Counted from the stretch's first letter, positions 53,333 to 64,000 are shown. The stretch is 64,000 nucleotides of DNA from Allantophomopsis cytisporea (GCA_024752435.1 CP103030.1:1364001-1428000), one strand, 5' to 3'. Notes: generated by a model from the letters alone, not told the origin. Numbers and translations: made by a program.

Positions 53333-54048
53333 TCTCTCCCACGCTCTCTCACGTTCTCTTATTATCCTACTACTCGACTCGACTCGACTCGATTCCTCGA
53401 CGCAATATTCACTCCCAATGCCTGACCCTGGACCCTGACTTTCCCCATCAACCTAGAATACTGGGGAATCATCATGCAGCTTTGTGCAGCTAGCTAGCCA
53501 ACTACCTAGATCCTTCTGTGTCTCTCACTGTCTCTCTCCAGTTCATATGTAAATAATTCTTGCGCGTAGAAATCCCGAACCTGTATCTCTCTCTCTCTCT
53601 CTCTCTTCTTAACCCGACTTCATTCCTCAAAGATTCCCAATCATCCATCATAACCAAGGCTGAACAACATCTTCACAAACTTCAATCTATTCTTCTCTTC
53701 TCCTCTCGTCTCCTCTCTTCTCTCCTCAAAGAACAAGAAGATCATATACCAACTTCTCAATTCATTCCATCTATCTATCATACAGTTCCATCATCCGATT
53801 CCCTCACCTGTCATACGACACTTTCGATACAGCCTCACCCCGTTGGCTGCATTTCCTCAGCCTTCCGACAAAAATCACAATCAATCTGAAAATTGACCCG
53901 CGTCATTCTCAGCGCTGCAGATCCATCCACAACATTGATGAGCGTGTCAAAATCATCTCTCAGTACATGGTGACCGCTATTGATGAAAATCCACTGACAA
54001 AGTACGTGTGAGACATCACCTACACACAACCAAACAGCTTCTGAAGAG

Positions 54049-54122
54049 GTGAGTTCGACATCGTTGCTTTTTGTCATACCTACTGCAGACACCATTTTTC
54101 TTTTCGCAAATGCTTGTCACAG
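54049..54122 (+). other. Candidate 5' UTR intron of the CBM48 gene
   Basis: AAGAG|GTGAGT at 54049 and TGTCACAG at 54122 bound a 74-bp stretch with intron-like composition ahead of the CBM48 ATG. If used, it joins two untranslated leader parts. Inferred from splice consensus only. Confidence 0.4.
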
Positions 54123-54481
54123 GAAGAGAAACACGGCATATTTTCGCAGCTCGACGAGGAATTCGATCTACTTGGTCAATCATTTTCTGACATAGCTCTC
54201 TATCTTTCCGTCTTTCTTTCGCGCTCTCTTCTCTTGCACATTTCAACGAGCTTTCCAGCGCGGATTCCTCGCGTTCTATTCACACCTCTCAACCTTCTCC
54301 ACCCGCTTCCTTCCTCTGCTTCCGGTACTTTCCCGATGCAAAGAAAACATAAACTGATCAGCATCTTTAGAAAGTCCACTTTTAACAAGACTCCTCTCTC
54401 TTCATACTTCCCAAAGCAAACCTGCTGTCTCTCCGAAACAAATTCTCATAATTCGAGAGTAACACACCTTGTTTGCCAATC

Positions 54482-57418
54482 ATGGCTTCCTCGAAAATAC
54501 CTAAGACTATCACATATGCGAGTCCAGGCGCCCAACCGCCATTATATCTTGCTGGTTCTTTCAGCGATCCACAATGGCATCCACAGGAGATGGAATTTAC
54601 GAAAGGCGATGATGGTGCTTATCTCTTCCACAAGGTAATCGACATAGAGCCTGGTCGCGAATATCAGTATAAATTCCGTAACGGACCTGGAGATTGGTGG
54701 GTTCTAGATGAGAGTGCACCTGTTGGTATGTTTGTCTATTTCATAATCCAATTCCAAACTGGAAGGCTTCAAAGCAATCAGAAGACTGTAGCTTTTGGGA
54801 ATTCTAAATAGTTGGCAAGGGTATCAATACTGACCAGCAACAGTTACCGACGATGCAGGCAACCGCAACAATCTTCTTTCAATACCAGCTGTCAAGGAGT
54901 CCGAATCACATCCTGAGCCGGAACCATCATCTGCCCCAGTCATCAGTGCTGAGGCTGAAACAAATGAAAAGGCTTCAGAAAGTCAACAGTATGCTAAGCT
55001 ATTGTATTCATATTCACGACTTTCATACTGATCGTTCCTAGTGCATCAATACCAACACTTGTTTTAGAAAAAACAGACAATGAGCCAAGTCATGGTGATG
55101 ACTTTGGTAAAAACGCTACAACAGAACAAAAAGATGCACACGAAAAGCGATCTCAAGATGCTGAAGCTGACTTTGTGGTTGTTCGACGTGAATCTACCGA
55201 ATCTACTGAATCTACCGAATCAGATACCGCAGCTGAGGTGGCAGACTCCGCAGCCATTGTCGATAGGCCTGTCACTCCCCAGAGGTCATCTGATGAGGAG
55301 GCTGGAAGAACTGGGGAGAGAAGGTTGTCTATGACTCCAATTCCGCAGGTCTCCGACACAGCTGCGGAGGTGGCTGATGTTGCTGCATTATTGGATAAGA
55401 GAGAGGCTACACCTGATATATCCGATAATGAGGCTGGAAGAACCGGGGATAGAAGGATGTCTTTGACTCCGATTCCACAAGTTTCCGACACAGCTGCTGA
55501 AGTTGCTGATGTCGCTTCTAGACTTGATAATAATGAATCAGTGAGTCAAATTTCAAGCGTTAGCTGTTTGGCCTGTTTGATCGATCGTTTCTCCCAAATT
55601 GCTGACCTTGTCTAGAACCTTAACTTGGATTTCACAAGTCCTGAAGTATCTACACCAGCACACGAGCGGGCTCCTCTGTTCGCACACGAATGCATCGGAC
55701 CCTACGAAGACGGCGATGTCGACGCCGAAGAAGATGGGGATTATGAGGTAGAAGACCCGGCACCATTAGGTGTGGATGACGCAAAAGATATAGATCTCAA
55801 TGATCCTACTCTCGAAGAATTTCCACATGATCGCTCTTCCATATTGTTGGAAGTCCGCTCAGCAGAGACTCGCCTCAACGAGGACGAAACCTTAGTTGTG
55901 GGCTCTCCACCATCTCCCATCATCAAAAGCGAGTACTCTGACTTCGACGCGAGCGATGCGGGACGTGTGCCATCTTTCTCGCATGAGATGCAAGACCCTC
56001 CACACTCTCCACTTACAAAGACCTTCGTTCAAGAAATGGAAGATCACACAATTGCACCTGTGTTTTCATATAAGAGCCAGAGTCCAAGAATGAGTCCCCA
56101 TCATTCCCCAAGTTCGAGCTTGGGTAGTATTGCAGAGGAGGAGGATGAAGAGGAGTTGATATTGGACAGGGGACACACGGAAGCCACGCTAGCAGGTGAG
56201 AAGGAGGAAAAGGTAGATGACGCAAGTGTTGAGGTCACTGAAGGTGCGGGTGCGGATAGTAAGGCGGGCAGTCTTGCTGAATCACCGGACGAGAAGTCCT
56301 TTGCGAATGAAGATGTGATTCCACCTTCGGAAGAGGTGAAGGAAATAGCTGCTTCAAGCGGTGATGTTACACCACATTACTCTACTACTGGAACTGGAGT
56401 CGGAACTGAAGCTGGAGACAAGACACCACTTATGTCGCATGAGAGAGCGCTGGGCACGCTGGGTGAACTGAGTGATGCAAAGACTGAGAGTGCGCCGTTG
56501 ATGAGCCATGAGATTGATGCGCTTCAAGACTTCCCTACAGTAACATCCGAAACACCCGCCAAAAATAGCTCCATCCCTGAAAACATGACGCAGGCCTTAA
56601 TCGCTGAAACTGGAGATGGAGATGGAGATGATACACCACCACTCATGTCGCATGAGAGGGCGCTGGGCACGCTGGGTGGACTGAGTGATGCAAAGACTGA
56701 GAGTGCGCCGCTCATGAGCCATGAGATTGATGTGCTACAACATTCAACCGAAGCGCCAGCCGAAGCGCCAGCCGAAGCACCAGCCGAAGCATCAGCCAGG
56801 GCAGAATCGATTCGTGAGGCTGATGTATCAGCTAACATTGAATCTATCCCTGAACATACAGTTGTAGCACAGTCCGAGGCACCAGCCGAAGCACCAGCGA
56901 AGGCAGAATCGATTCATGAAGCCGATGTATCCGCTAACATTGAATCTATCCCTGAATCCACAATAAAGGACTCGACTGTTGAACCTGGAGCTGGAGCCGG
57001 AGCCGAAGAAGGTGCGCCACTTATGAGCCATGAAGTTGATGCGCCGCAAGAATATGAGGCCGAACGTGCCGCAGAAGTAGGAGCAGGAGTGAACACGAAA
57101 TCCATCATGGAGACCGTAGCAGCAGGAGCAGGAGCAGCTCGCGCGGAAGCGGGTATATCAACGTCTCTTGCGCCGAACGGTACGATTACCGCAACCGTCA
57201 AGCGTCGCGAAGCACGTGAAGACCGAGCCGATTCGGCGCTCGACAAAACCGACCGTGGAATCGACCGGAGCAAGACGCCGACGTCCATACGTTCGAAGGA
57301 CTCCGTCTCGTCGGGTGGTAATTTCCTCATCATTTTCTGGAGGACTGTCTTTGTTGGATGGATCGGTGGATTGGTGTCCAGAATTTGTGGGGTGGATGGC
57401 AGGAAGAGGAATGCGTAA
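54482..57418 (+). CDS. CBM48 (AMPK glycogen-binding) protein with SHE-motif repeats and tail anchor
   Basis: Four exons (54482-54725, 54844-54988, 55042-55540, 55616-57418) join to 896 aa. Residues ~10-90 form a CBM48/AMPK1-CBM domain (PLYLAGSFSDPQWHPQEM, GREYQYKFRNGPGDWWVLD), as in yeast Mdg1/Crp1. The rest is acidic and repetitive. A tandem pair of about 40 residues contains RMSLTPIPQVSDTAAEVADVA. Seven PLMSHE-type motifs follow (APLFAHE, VPSFSHE, TPLMSHE, APLMSHE and variants), as do EAPAEAPAEA repeats and two ADVSANIESIPE copies. The C-terminus is hydrophobic (FLIIFWRTVFVGWIGGLV) and could anchor the protein in a membrane. The stop TAA lies inside a GTAAGT donor-like site. Glycogen or starch binding is inferred from the domain. 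Confidence 0.87.
56423..57040 (+). repeat. In-frame coding repeats in the CBM48 gene
   Basis: Two DNA copies of a ~105-bp block (56420-56524 and 56636-56740) encode TPLMSHERALGTLG through APLMSHEID and are nearly identical. A run of (GCCGAAGCGCCA)n at 56758-56796 and a second copy of the ADVSANIESIPE coding block (56822-56850, 56922-56955) follow. The near identity at DNA level suggests recent tandem duplication. Confidence 0.8.
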
Positions 57419-59208
57419 GTTGGGGCTGCTTTCGCTTTTGCTTTTTGCTTTTTCGCCTTTGCTTTTTAGGGCTTATGTTTTTATGTGTGATGATTACTGG
57501 GTTGCCCTTTTTGTTACAACTTGTCATGAATAGGGGGGTTTGTTTTACTTCGACTTTGCGCTGGGCATTTTCAGCGGGGGGTTTGTAATTATCGGCATGG
57601 ATGGATTCTCTTTGGTTGCTGACTTGGGGGGCTCGTGGTGTGAGGCTTTTCTGTGTGTGACTTTGGGTGTGATTCTTCTTGGTGTGACCTTTTCTTGGTG
57701 TGATTTCTTTAACCGTGATTTCCTTGATGAATTCGACAGTGATTCTCGAGTGATTTCTTTCGGACGCTGTGAGGAGTGAGGCTGACTTTGTTCTGATAGC
57801 TTGCTGGCGTTGTCGGTTGTGGTGCTCGTTCCGGCGGTTTGGTATGCTCGTTGATGATTGTGGGGTGGGAGAGAGGGGAGGGTGGAGATGAAAGAACGAA
57901 AGGGTGAACGTGGATAGGAAATAGGAGGGAGGAGGGAGGAGGAGGAAAGAGATTGAAAATGGGGATATCAAGTATGTGAACATTTCACCGTCTTCAGGAC
58001 GAAGGCGTGGTGTTTCTTTCTTTGGCGTGAATGAGGCATGCGCATGACTGCTGGATGTCATAATGAGTGAATGGGTGGGCCATAGGTACGGGCCTGAACG
58101 GCTTTATTTAAACATAATGAATGCATCTTTGTTTCTGTTCGAGGAGGATGTGACTGTTAGCTATATGTGGTGTTGTGTAGCCTTCTCGAGCGTGCCCAGT
58201 AGATATTTCGTAGATATTTCCATTGTGGAAATTAGTGATCACTTTGACATCGACAATTTGATCCTCTTTTGTCTTTTGAGTTTGCTTGATTGATTGTTGT
58301 TCCCTCTTGTTTTTATTATCATTCTTATACTAACTCTCACTCTTATTCCCCTCCGCAGAAAACTACGAGACCACATCAGTATCGAACCCATGCGAAAGCG
58401 GACGAACTTTGGCTAAGCTTTTGATCATCGGCCACTAGTGAGGTTAGTCGTATGCCTACCTTATCCTTGTGTTTATATATGGCTGGGGAAGTCGGGGGTG
58501 ATTAGTTCTCGCGACCGAGATCAAGTATTCTCGCTCTTCGCCTCCTCGCCCTTGGTATGACAGGGTGATGATGATGTTCTTTCTATGCGGTACATGAGTA
58601 TCAACATGATGCTGATGTTCGTGTTGGTTTCTTGCTAATGTTGATATTGGTAGTGTGAAGGATGAGGTGAGGACAATCGGGTATGGTGGGTTCTCCATGT
58701 GTAGTTAGCCTAACTTACTTCAATTAGTCTTCTCTCCGCCCTTGAGCTACAATGGCTGGTGACATCTCGTACTCACTGTACATAGTACAGTTCAGTCAGT
58801 GTACCTTGCTGTGTCTATGGTACCCGGCACCACACACCACAGGTACTGTACATAACTAGGTACAGTAAGAGGCACTTCGCAGTTCGGTGTGGAGTAACGC
58901 TATACCTATCCGACCATAAGGTAAGAAAGTAACCCTACTCGTGTTTACTTTTCATCTTACATATCATCTCGTACTGGTATGCTCATCTTCTTCTCAACTC
59001 CCCTCCTGGTACAATATCTCTCAAGTCTCCTTTTGTTGACTTCTTCCTTCTCCCTTCTCCATCTCAGTCCTTTTCTCTTTACATTATGTTTTCGGCATAT
59101 ATGCATCGTTCTTGATGCTCATGGCAGCCTTGCACGCGCACATGACTTCATAACAAATCGGTAGCTGTATGCATACCAGAGAACTGGATATAAAATCATA
59201 CAGTTACG
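57419..59208. other. Intergenic region, no gene recognised
   Basis: Between the CBM48 gene and the GT69 gene. A 243-codon minus-strand frame at 57330-58061 overlaps the CBM48 3' end but is low complexity (Pro/Ser/Lys/His) and is taken as a shadow. Later sequence has TGTACAGT/GTACTGTACA palindromic pieces (58770-58870), perhaps promoter elements. The GT69 5' leader probably starts after 58950. Confidence 0.45.
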
Positions 59209-60747
59209 ATGCACTCGCCAAGTCGAGCTCATTACGTACCTCTCCCACACTCGACTGAATTCCCAATTCCTCGTCGCCTCTCACCACTTCACCGAAAAGT
59301 CTACCTAGCATATCGTCTCCTAATTCTCGCCCTCCTCACCGTCCTCTGCCTCATAATCTTCACTGGTCTCTACAACCCTTCCTATGCCTACGCACCATCA
59401 TATACGGTCCCACCTGACGAACGAGTCTACATTGCCGCAAATATCATAGACGGTCCCCTCATCGATGGTATCTGGGGCGAATCTCTCTCGAAACTCGCGA
59501 ACGCCATAGGCAAGGACAAAGTCTATGTCTCCATCTACGGAGGTCCACAAGAAAGTCTCTTGCGCCTGGAGCAGCGTCTCGACCTCGGCGACCGAGCCAC
59601 TATTGTCGCAGAAAGTGAATCACCAATCCCATTGGCTGTTATCCCGCATATACAACTCCCCAATGGCGCACAGAAGATCAAGCGCATTGCGTATCTCGCT
59701 GAGGTGCGGAATAAAGCACTGGAACCGCTAGGCAGGGCGCAAGAGAAATTCGACAAGGTGCTTTTCATCAACGACGTTGTGTTTGAGCCCGCGGATGCGC
59801 TGAGATTGCTGTGGGGAACGAGAGTTGTCGATGGGAAGACGAGCTATAGGGCTGCATGTGCAGTGGATTTTGTGAACCCATTCAAGTTCTACGATACATT
59901 TGCTACGAGGGATCTTGAGGGATATAGCATTGGTTTACCTTTCTTCCCGTGGTTTGCAGATATTGGTGATGCAGATAGTAGAAAGGATGTGCTCAAGGGG
60001 ACAGATGCTGTAAGGGTGAGGTCTTGCTGGGGTGGCATGGTAGCTTTTGATGGGGCGTTCTTTCAGGAGCAGACGGCGGTTAATCCACCATCTGTGAAGA
60101 GTGAGATCAAGAGTGGTGACGATGATACCAATACGAAAACTAGCATCCCAACCCCACCCCTCCGTTTCCGCTCGGAACCAGACCCCTTCTGGGACGCCTC
60201 AGAATGCTGCCTCATCCATGCAGATATTCAATCCTTATTCAACCCGCCCTCGCCAAGCCATCCCTCGCCGACTTCAACAGGAATCTATATGAACCCTTTC
60301 GTGCGTGTCGCCTACTCACCCTTCGCCTATAGATTGATCTTTGTTGTCGCCCGCTTCGAGAAGCTCTTTGCCAGACCTCACGCTCTCATCTCGCATCTTG
60401 CAAATCTCCCAAGACGGAACCCGCGGCGTGCGGAGAGGGCGGGTGAGGTTGTGCAGGAACGGGTATGGGTCTTTGATAAGGCTAATGGAAAAGAAGAAGG
60501 TGTATGGGGTGAGGGAGGAGAGAAAGCGAAGGTCAATAATGGTCTTGTTGATCTAGTGACAGCCTCACACGCTGAGATCGAGGAAGCGGCCATGCGCATG
60601 AGTGAGCTTGGCGAGTATCGAACTCTCAATCGGACGGCTTCGACGGGTGGCTTCTGTGGGACGCGGCAGCTGCTTGTTATGCGTTCTGATGGTGATGTGG
60701 GGGAGGAGGGGCTGAATTGGGTTAACTTGGTTATTCCTTTGCCGTGA
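59209..60747 (+). CDS. GT69 alpha-1,3-mannosyltransferase-like (CMT1/CAP59 family)
   Basis: A single exon of 512 aa. A type II membrane topology is seen: basic N-terminus, TM about 32-55 (LAYRLLILALLTVLCLIIF), then a lumenal domain. Family motifs: VYIAANIIDG, WGESLSKL, VSIYGGPQES, RIAYLAEVRNKALEPL, DKVLFINDVVFEPADALRLL (the DxV/NDV site of GT69), YRAACAVDF, FYDTFATRDLEG, RSCWGGMVAFDG and SECCLIHADI. Enzymes of this family transfer mannose in the Golgi to glycans or capsule polymers in Cryptococcus; in filamentous fungi the target is poorly known. A Thr/Ser-rich insert (SGDDDTNTKTSIPTPP) lies before SECC. The start is the first ATG. Confidence 0.92.
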   Translation: MHSPSRAHYVPLPHSTEFPIPRRLSPLHRKVYLAYRLLILALLTVLCLIIFTGLYNPSYAYAPSYTVPPDERVYIAANIIDGPLIDGIWGESLSKLANAIGKDKVYVSIYGGPQESLLRLEQRLDLGDRATIVAESESPIPLAVIPHIQLPNGAQKIKRIAYLAEVRNKALEPLGRAQEKFDKVLFINDVVFEPADALRLLWGTRVVDGKTSYRAACAVDFVNPFKFYDTFATRDLEGYSIGLPFFPWFADIGDADSRKDVLKGTDAVRVRSCWGGMVAFDGAFFQEQTAVNPPSVKSEIKSGDDDTNTKTSIPTPPLRFRSEPDPFWDASECCLIHADIQSLFNPPSPSHPSPTSTGIYMNPFVRVAYSPFAYRLIFVVARFEKLFARPHALISHLANLPRRNPRRAERAGEVVQERVWVFDKANGKEEGVWGEGGEKAKVNNGLVDLVTASHAEIEEAAMRMSELGEYRTLNRTASTGGFCGTRQLLVMRSDGDVGEEGLNWVNLVIPLP

Positions 60748-62016
60748 GAGACGATTCTTGGTTTGGTGCAGATATATCTGCGTCCGCCAATGATCTGAGC
60801 TTCATGGATTGGGAATGTGGGAGTCCATTGCTCAGGTCACCTGTCCTGACAGGTTGTCACTTGCACGAGATTATCTTGTAGCGCGTCAGGAGGATGAAAT
60901 AGAGATGCGGCTTGGTCCGTGGAATGCTGTTGATATATGGGTCGGCTTCGATGAAACAATGGTTATATCTGAGGAATGGTCGAATGAAGCTGGATGGACA
61001 GTCTGGGTGCAGTAGAGAGAGGGCCGTGAATATAGAATAGTAGTCAACAGAAGGCTGGGGTAGAGGCTTGGAGCACGAGGTAAGGTCTGGGAAGGAGTTA
61101 GATTGTGGGGATGGACTAGCTAGGTAGAAAGGATAGGTGTGGTCCTCCTATTCGAGGCCTGTGAGGTGAACAGAGTAAATGTCGCCGGTTACATAGCTAT
61201 AGCTATAGCTACAATTCAAGCCATCACCTCCCTGAAAACCTTGAGACTTGTGATAAAATATCTATGTTGGAGATGTGGAGCATGAGTATGGTTTTTCATG
61301 TGTCAAAGTGCGTAATGAGATGGGCAAGATGATAGATATGATGATGTTTGAAGAGACGACTTAGAGTTATTTTTCATTACTTGCATGCTTAATTTGACTT
61401 GTGATATTTTAAAGGTTATGCACAAAGAAGTTGATGGATCTGGATTGGATTTATTGATTCTCGACGCATTAGTGGTCTGGCTGATTGGTGTATGGGACCT
61501 ATTCCTGTTGCGGGAGCAGGCGTTATCCAATATCCAAGTCCAATAAATTCACGTGCGAGGAAGCTAATGAATAAAAGCTCTACATTATATTACGGATTCA
61601 TAATATCTCTTCCATGGCTAACATCGGGCTTTCCCTTGTTATAGGTGTCTTAGGTATCTTTGGAGGTTGATATCTTGTGGTAGAAATAGTCGCTACCGAT
61701 ACTTCGTCTGATATGCGCACCGGATTGGAATATCGTTCTCGAATTGGGGGTTCATTGGGATTCAACCAGTTGTATGACATTTAGGGTATCAGCCCCTACT
61801 CGATCCTTTCTCAATTGCTACCATCTTATAGAGCCCATTTGGTGACATATTCTCAGGCAGAGTCGTCGCAACTCACTCTTCGATCCTCTTCCTGTTCTTC
61901 ACCAAGACACACTCTTCATTGCATGATTTCTGCTATCTCCGCAGCTTATCAGTATTTCTTTCCTGATCAAATATACTCCAACGGCGTGATACTGTCACAA
62001 TTGCCAAAGTGTAATC
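60748..62016. other. Intergenic region, no gene recognised
   Basis: 3' UTR of GT69, then spacer before the acidic unknown gene. Includes a short (AGCTAT)n run at 61194-61211. Short frames only. Confidence 0.45.
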
Positions 62017-62847
62017 ATGTCGCTGCCCAATATTGGTGGATTGTCTCTAAATGAGATCATCCCGCGAAGTCGTGCAGACATGACTTTTGGCGAACAATGT
62101 CGCGAATTCGAAGAAGAGACTGGATACAGATGGAGATTTGATAACGAGGGCAATCTTTATGAGCCATTTCCGTTTCAGCCAATGGACCCGCGTTATATCT
62201 CGAGCATGGAGATCTCCCAGAGCATCCTCGCTGCTCCCGATTCCGATTCCGACTCCGACTCCGACTCCAATTCCAAGAGGATGAATCCACTTTGGGAAAT
62301 ATCGAGGACGAAAGATTTGGATAGCGATCGCAAAATGAGGAGATGGTTTCGTTCTATGGAAGCAAGCGCGTTGGCAGATGGGTTTATTTCTCGCACGGTA
62401 TGCCGCCCTAATTATGCTCGTCACCAAGACGAACACAACGGACAACCGGAGAGCGAGTCAGACTGGATGGATATGTCTAACTTCATTGGTCTGTTGGATA
62501 GCGAGAAGCGTAAATGCGCCGGCAAACTCACAAAAGCATTTGCAGGAAAAACACTTGCTCGTCACCCTTCCCGATACCGGCAGGCTGTCAAGCATTATCA
62601 GATGAGCGTACAGGCCTGGAAGGATCAATGTGCTGAGGATGAGAAATTGGAGAAAGAATGGGAGGTGGAGGAGTTTGAAGATGCCCTGGATGAGCCGGAC
62701 GAATCTCTAGGGATCGAGAGTATCAAGGACGTTGATGGACAGAAGGAGATGAATGAAGAAACCCGGAGCGAGGAGGATGAAGAATGGGTTGTTCTCGGAC
62801 TGGAGGCTACAAATGATGATGGCAGTGAACACAGCGAAATGTGGTAG
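62017..62847 (+). CDS. Acidic protein of unknown function (276 aa)
   Basis: A single exon starting at ATG 62017 (SLPNIGGLSLNEIIPRSRAD). The N-terminal part contains FGEQCREFEEETGYRWRF and a run of Asp-Ser repeats (about residues 75-84). The middle is basic/aromatic (RRWFRSMEASALADGF, DWMDMSNFIGLLDSEKRK). The C-terminal ~80 residues are Glu/Asp-rich with a WVVLG stretch. I know no family. The long open frame with non-repetitive middle supports a real gene. Serine-acid runs and acidic tail suggest phosphorylation and nuclear or scaffold roles, but this is guesswork. Confidence 0.65.
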   Translation: MSLPNIGGLSLNEIIPRSRADMTFGEQCREFEEETGYRWRFDNEGNLYEPFPFQPMDPRYISSMEISQSILAAPDSDSDSDSDSNSKRMNPLWEISRTKDLDSDRKMRRWFRSMEASALADGFISRTVCRPNYARHQDEHNGQPESESDWMDMSNFIGLLDSEKRKCAGKLTKAFAGKTLARHPSRYRQAVKHYQMSVQAWKDQCAEDEKLEKEWEVEEFEDALDEPDESLGIESIKDVDGQKEMNEETRSEEDEEWVVLGLEATNDDGSEHSEMW

Positions 62848-63700
62848 TTTAAGAGAGAAGATTTGATCGGGGGAGAAAACGATCGTTCTGGTCGATGATA
62901 TATTACCTGTCAAAGGTCATCTGGACAATACCTAGCATTTCCTGGCTGACCAATTCTCTCTGCCTTACATAGTTCGATATAAGTTATACTTATCCCAAGT
63001 CACGATAAGGAAGATTGAAACACGTAGGGTGAGGGGAAAAGCCGGAGAGCAATATGGGATTATCAAAAACCATCTCTTACGGTAAGTTCAATGAATGATA
63101 CTGATGATGATAACGATGATGTGGTGACAACGTCCCTGCAGTAAGTGATGCACGTCCCCTTCTCGCCTGCTCAACGAATAATGCGCCAGGCATCTATTTG
63201 CACCAACGACTGTCAAACAATTGACTTTCAACCTCGACCTACTTCAGCTTTGCTTTGCTTGTCAACTTCTTCACCACGAATATCCACAACTCAAAACTCA
63301 AACTCAACCACCATTGATCAATACTACACGCGCGAGTAATCCTCCAAAAACAACTCATCTTCTTCTTCGAAATCACAACAGTACAGTGATTCCGCGCATT
63401 CACATACAACGAAAAGCCCCAAGTCGATCAGAAGCTCCGACAAATTCACATTACCTCACGGGCTGTTTGCTGCCCCACTACCACAACCTTCTACAACACG
63501 ATTGATCCTCCACAAATCAATTCTCTCTCGACGTCCATACATTAGAGGACATCCCACGATACGACATCTTACAGCTACAAACTTTAATCTCCCTTGCCTA
63601 GCAGTTTTCAGGCTGCATCACGCACGCGACTAGTATCGCACTGTCAAATTCCACCTACAAAACACATATACTGTCTCAGAGAAGAGACAAGTTAGTCAAA
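62848..63700. other. Spacer and long 5' leader of DHH1
   Basis: From 63140 the sequence is C/A-rich and G-poor, typical of a long fungal 5' UTR. Short open frames in it (63145-63339, 63221-63505) would be upstream ORFs if transcribed. No gene recognised. Confidence 0.5.
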
Positions 63701-64000
63701 ATGTCTGATGCTCTAGCACAACAGCTGGAGTCGACGAAGTTGAGGTATGGCTACTCATTTTTGCCGCCCATTATGACTGCCTCCTAACTATGTTGACAGC
63801 GGAGGCGAAACCGAGGATTGGAAGGCGGGGTTGAAGCTACCAGCAAAGGACAACAGACAACAAACCGAAGTGAGCGAATATCCCAACTACCAAAACAACT
63901 TTGCGCTAACAGTTTCAGGATGTCACTGCTACCAAAGGTCTCGAATTTGAAGACTTCTCCATCAAACGTGATTTATTAATGGGTATCTTTGAGGCTGGGT
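63701..64000 (+). CDS. DHH1: DEAD-box RNA helicase DHH1/DDX6, N-terminal part (3' partial)
   Basis: Dhh1 activates mRNA decapping and represses translation in P-bodies. Exons 63701-63744, 63800-63869 and 63919 to the window end join in frame. They encode [14 protein letters not shown] after the Met, then [19 protein letters not shown], then [19 protein letters not shown] and LLMGIFEAG, which is the family's N-terminal block and Q-motif lead-in. The rest (helicase motifs) lies outside the window. Introns are 55 and 49 bp. A long G-poor leader precedes the ATG. Confidence 0.92.

Larger units (their letters stand above)
51127..54048. other. Gene-free, microsatellite-rich spacer
   Basis: Lies between the divergent IWR1 and CBM48 genes. 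No coding region is convincing. The part 52380-53610 is dense in simple repeats (listed separately). The part after 53560 is CT/CA-rich and probably 5' leader of the CBM48 gene. Confidence 0.5.

Noticed and set aside
57330..58061. 243-codon minus-strand open frame
   Set aside because: It overlaps the CBM48 3' end in antisense and its composition is low-complexity Pro/Ser/Lys/His; it is a reverse shadow of GT-rich 3' sequence.
59525..59731. 68-codon ORF inside the GT69 gene
   Set aside because: Overlaps the well-supported GT69 frame.

Overview
This window is nuclear DNA of a filamentous ascomycete (Pezizomycotina). The evidence is short spliceosomal introns with GT..AG ends, a Pmk1/Fus3-type MAP kinase, a hydrophobin, a GT69 mannosyltransferase, a DUF7708-type protein and two tRNA genes with introns. 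The gene families and protein style suggest Leotiomycetes (Botrytis/Sclerotinia-like). That placement is an inference from memory; no database was searched. All exon boundaries were worked out by hand from frame, splice consensus and family expectation.

Region 1-31 kb is mostly conserved housekeeping genes. It opens with the C-terminal part of a Gln-rich protein. Four genes of mitochondrial function or with mitochondrial links follow: complex I 23-kDa subunit NDUFS8 (-), TLDc/OXR1 oxidation-resistance protein (-), uroporphyrinogen-III synthase HEM4 (-) and, divergent from it, the ERV1 sulfhydryl oxidase (+). Next come the MAP kinase (-) with a long gene-free upstream region, COPII coat SEC24 (-) divergent from a small membrane protein (+), tRNA-Glu(CTC), an amidoligase-family enzyme (+), a CENP-H-like kinetochore protein (+) convergent with the SURF6/Rrp14 ribosome-biogenesis factor (-), and an uncharacterised 592-aa protein (+).

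Region 30-43 kb looks more accessory. It holds a secreted hydrophobin (30.6 kb), a decayed zinc-ribbon-like coding sequence with stops and a frame change (31.9-33.1 kb), tRNA-Phe(GAA), protein-L-isoaspartate methyltransferase, and a head-to-head pair. The pair is a DUF7708/STAND-like protein (-) and a large AAA+ ATPase of the DUF7025-type family (+), separated by 756 bp.

Region 43-64 kb contains a one-TM protein (-), a SANT/Myb-like protein (+), IWR1 (RNA polymerase II import factor, -), a microsatellite-rich spacer, a CBM48 protein with repeated PLMSHE-type motifs and a hydrophobic tail (+), a GT69 mannosyltransferase (+), an acidic unknown protein (+), and the first exons of the DEAD-box helicase DHH1, cut by the window end.

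No transposon, CRISPR array, rRNA or virus-derived sequence was recognised. The least ordinary items are the zinc-ribbon pseudogene, the DUF7708/AAA head-to-head pair, the motif-repeat CBM48 protein, the intronless amidoligase, and splice-site oddities: one GC-AG intron, several AAG acceptors and stop codons lying inside donor-like sites.
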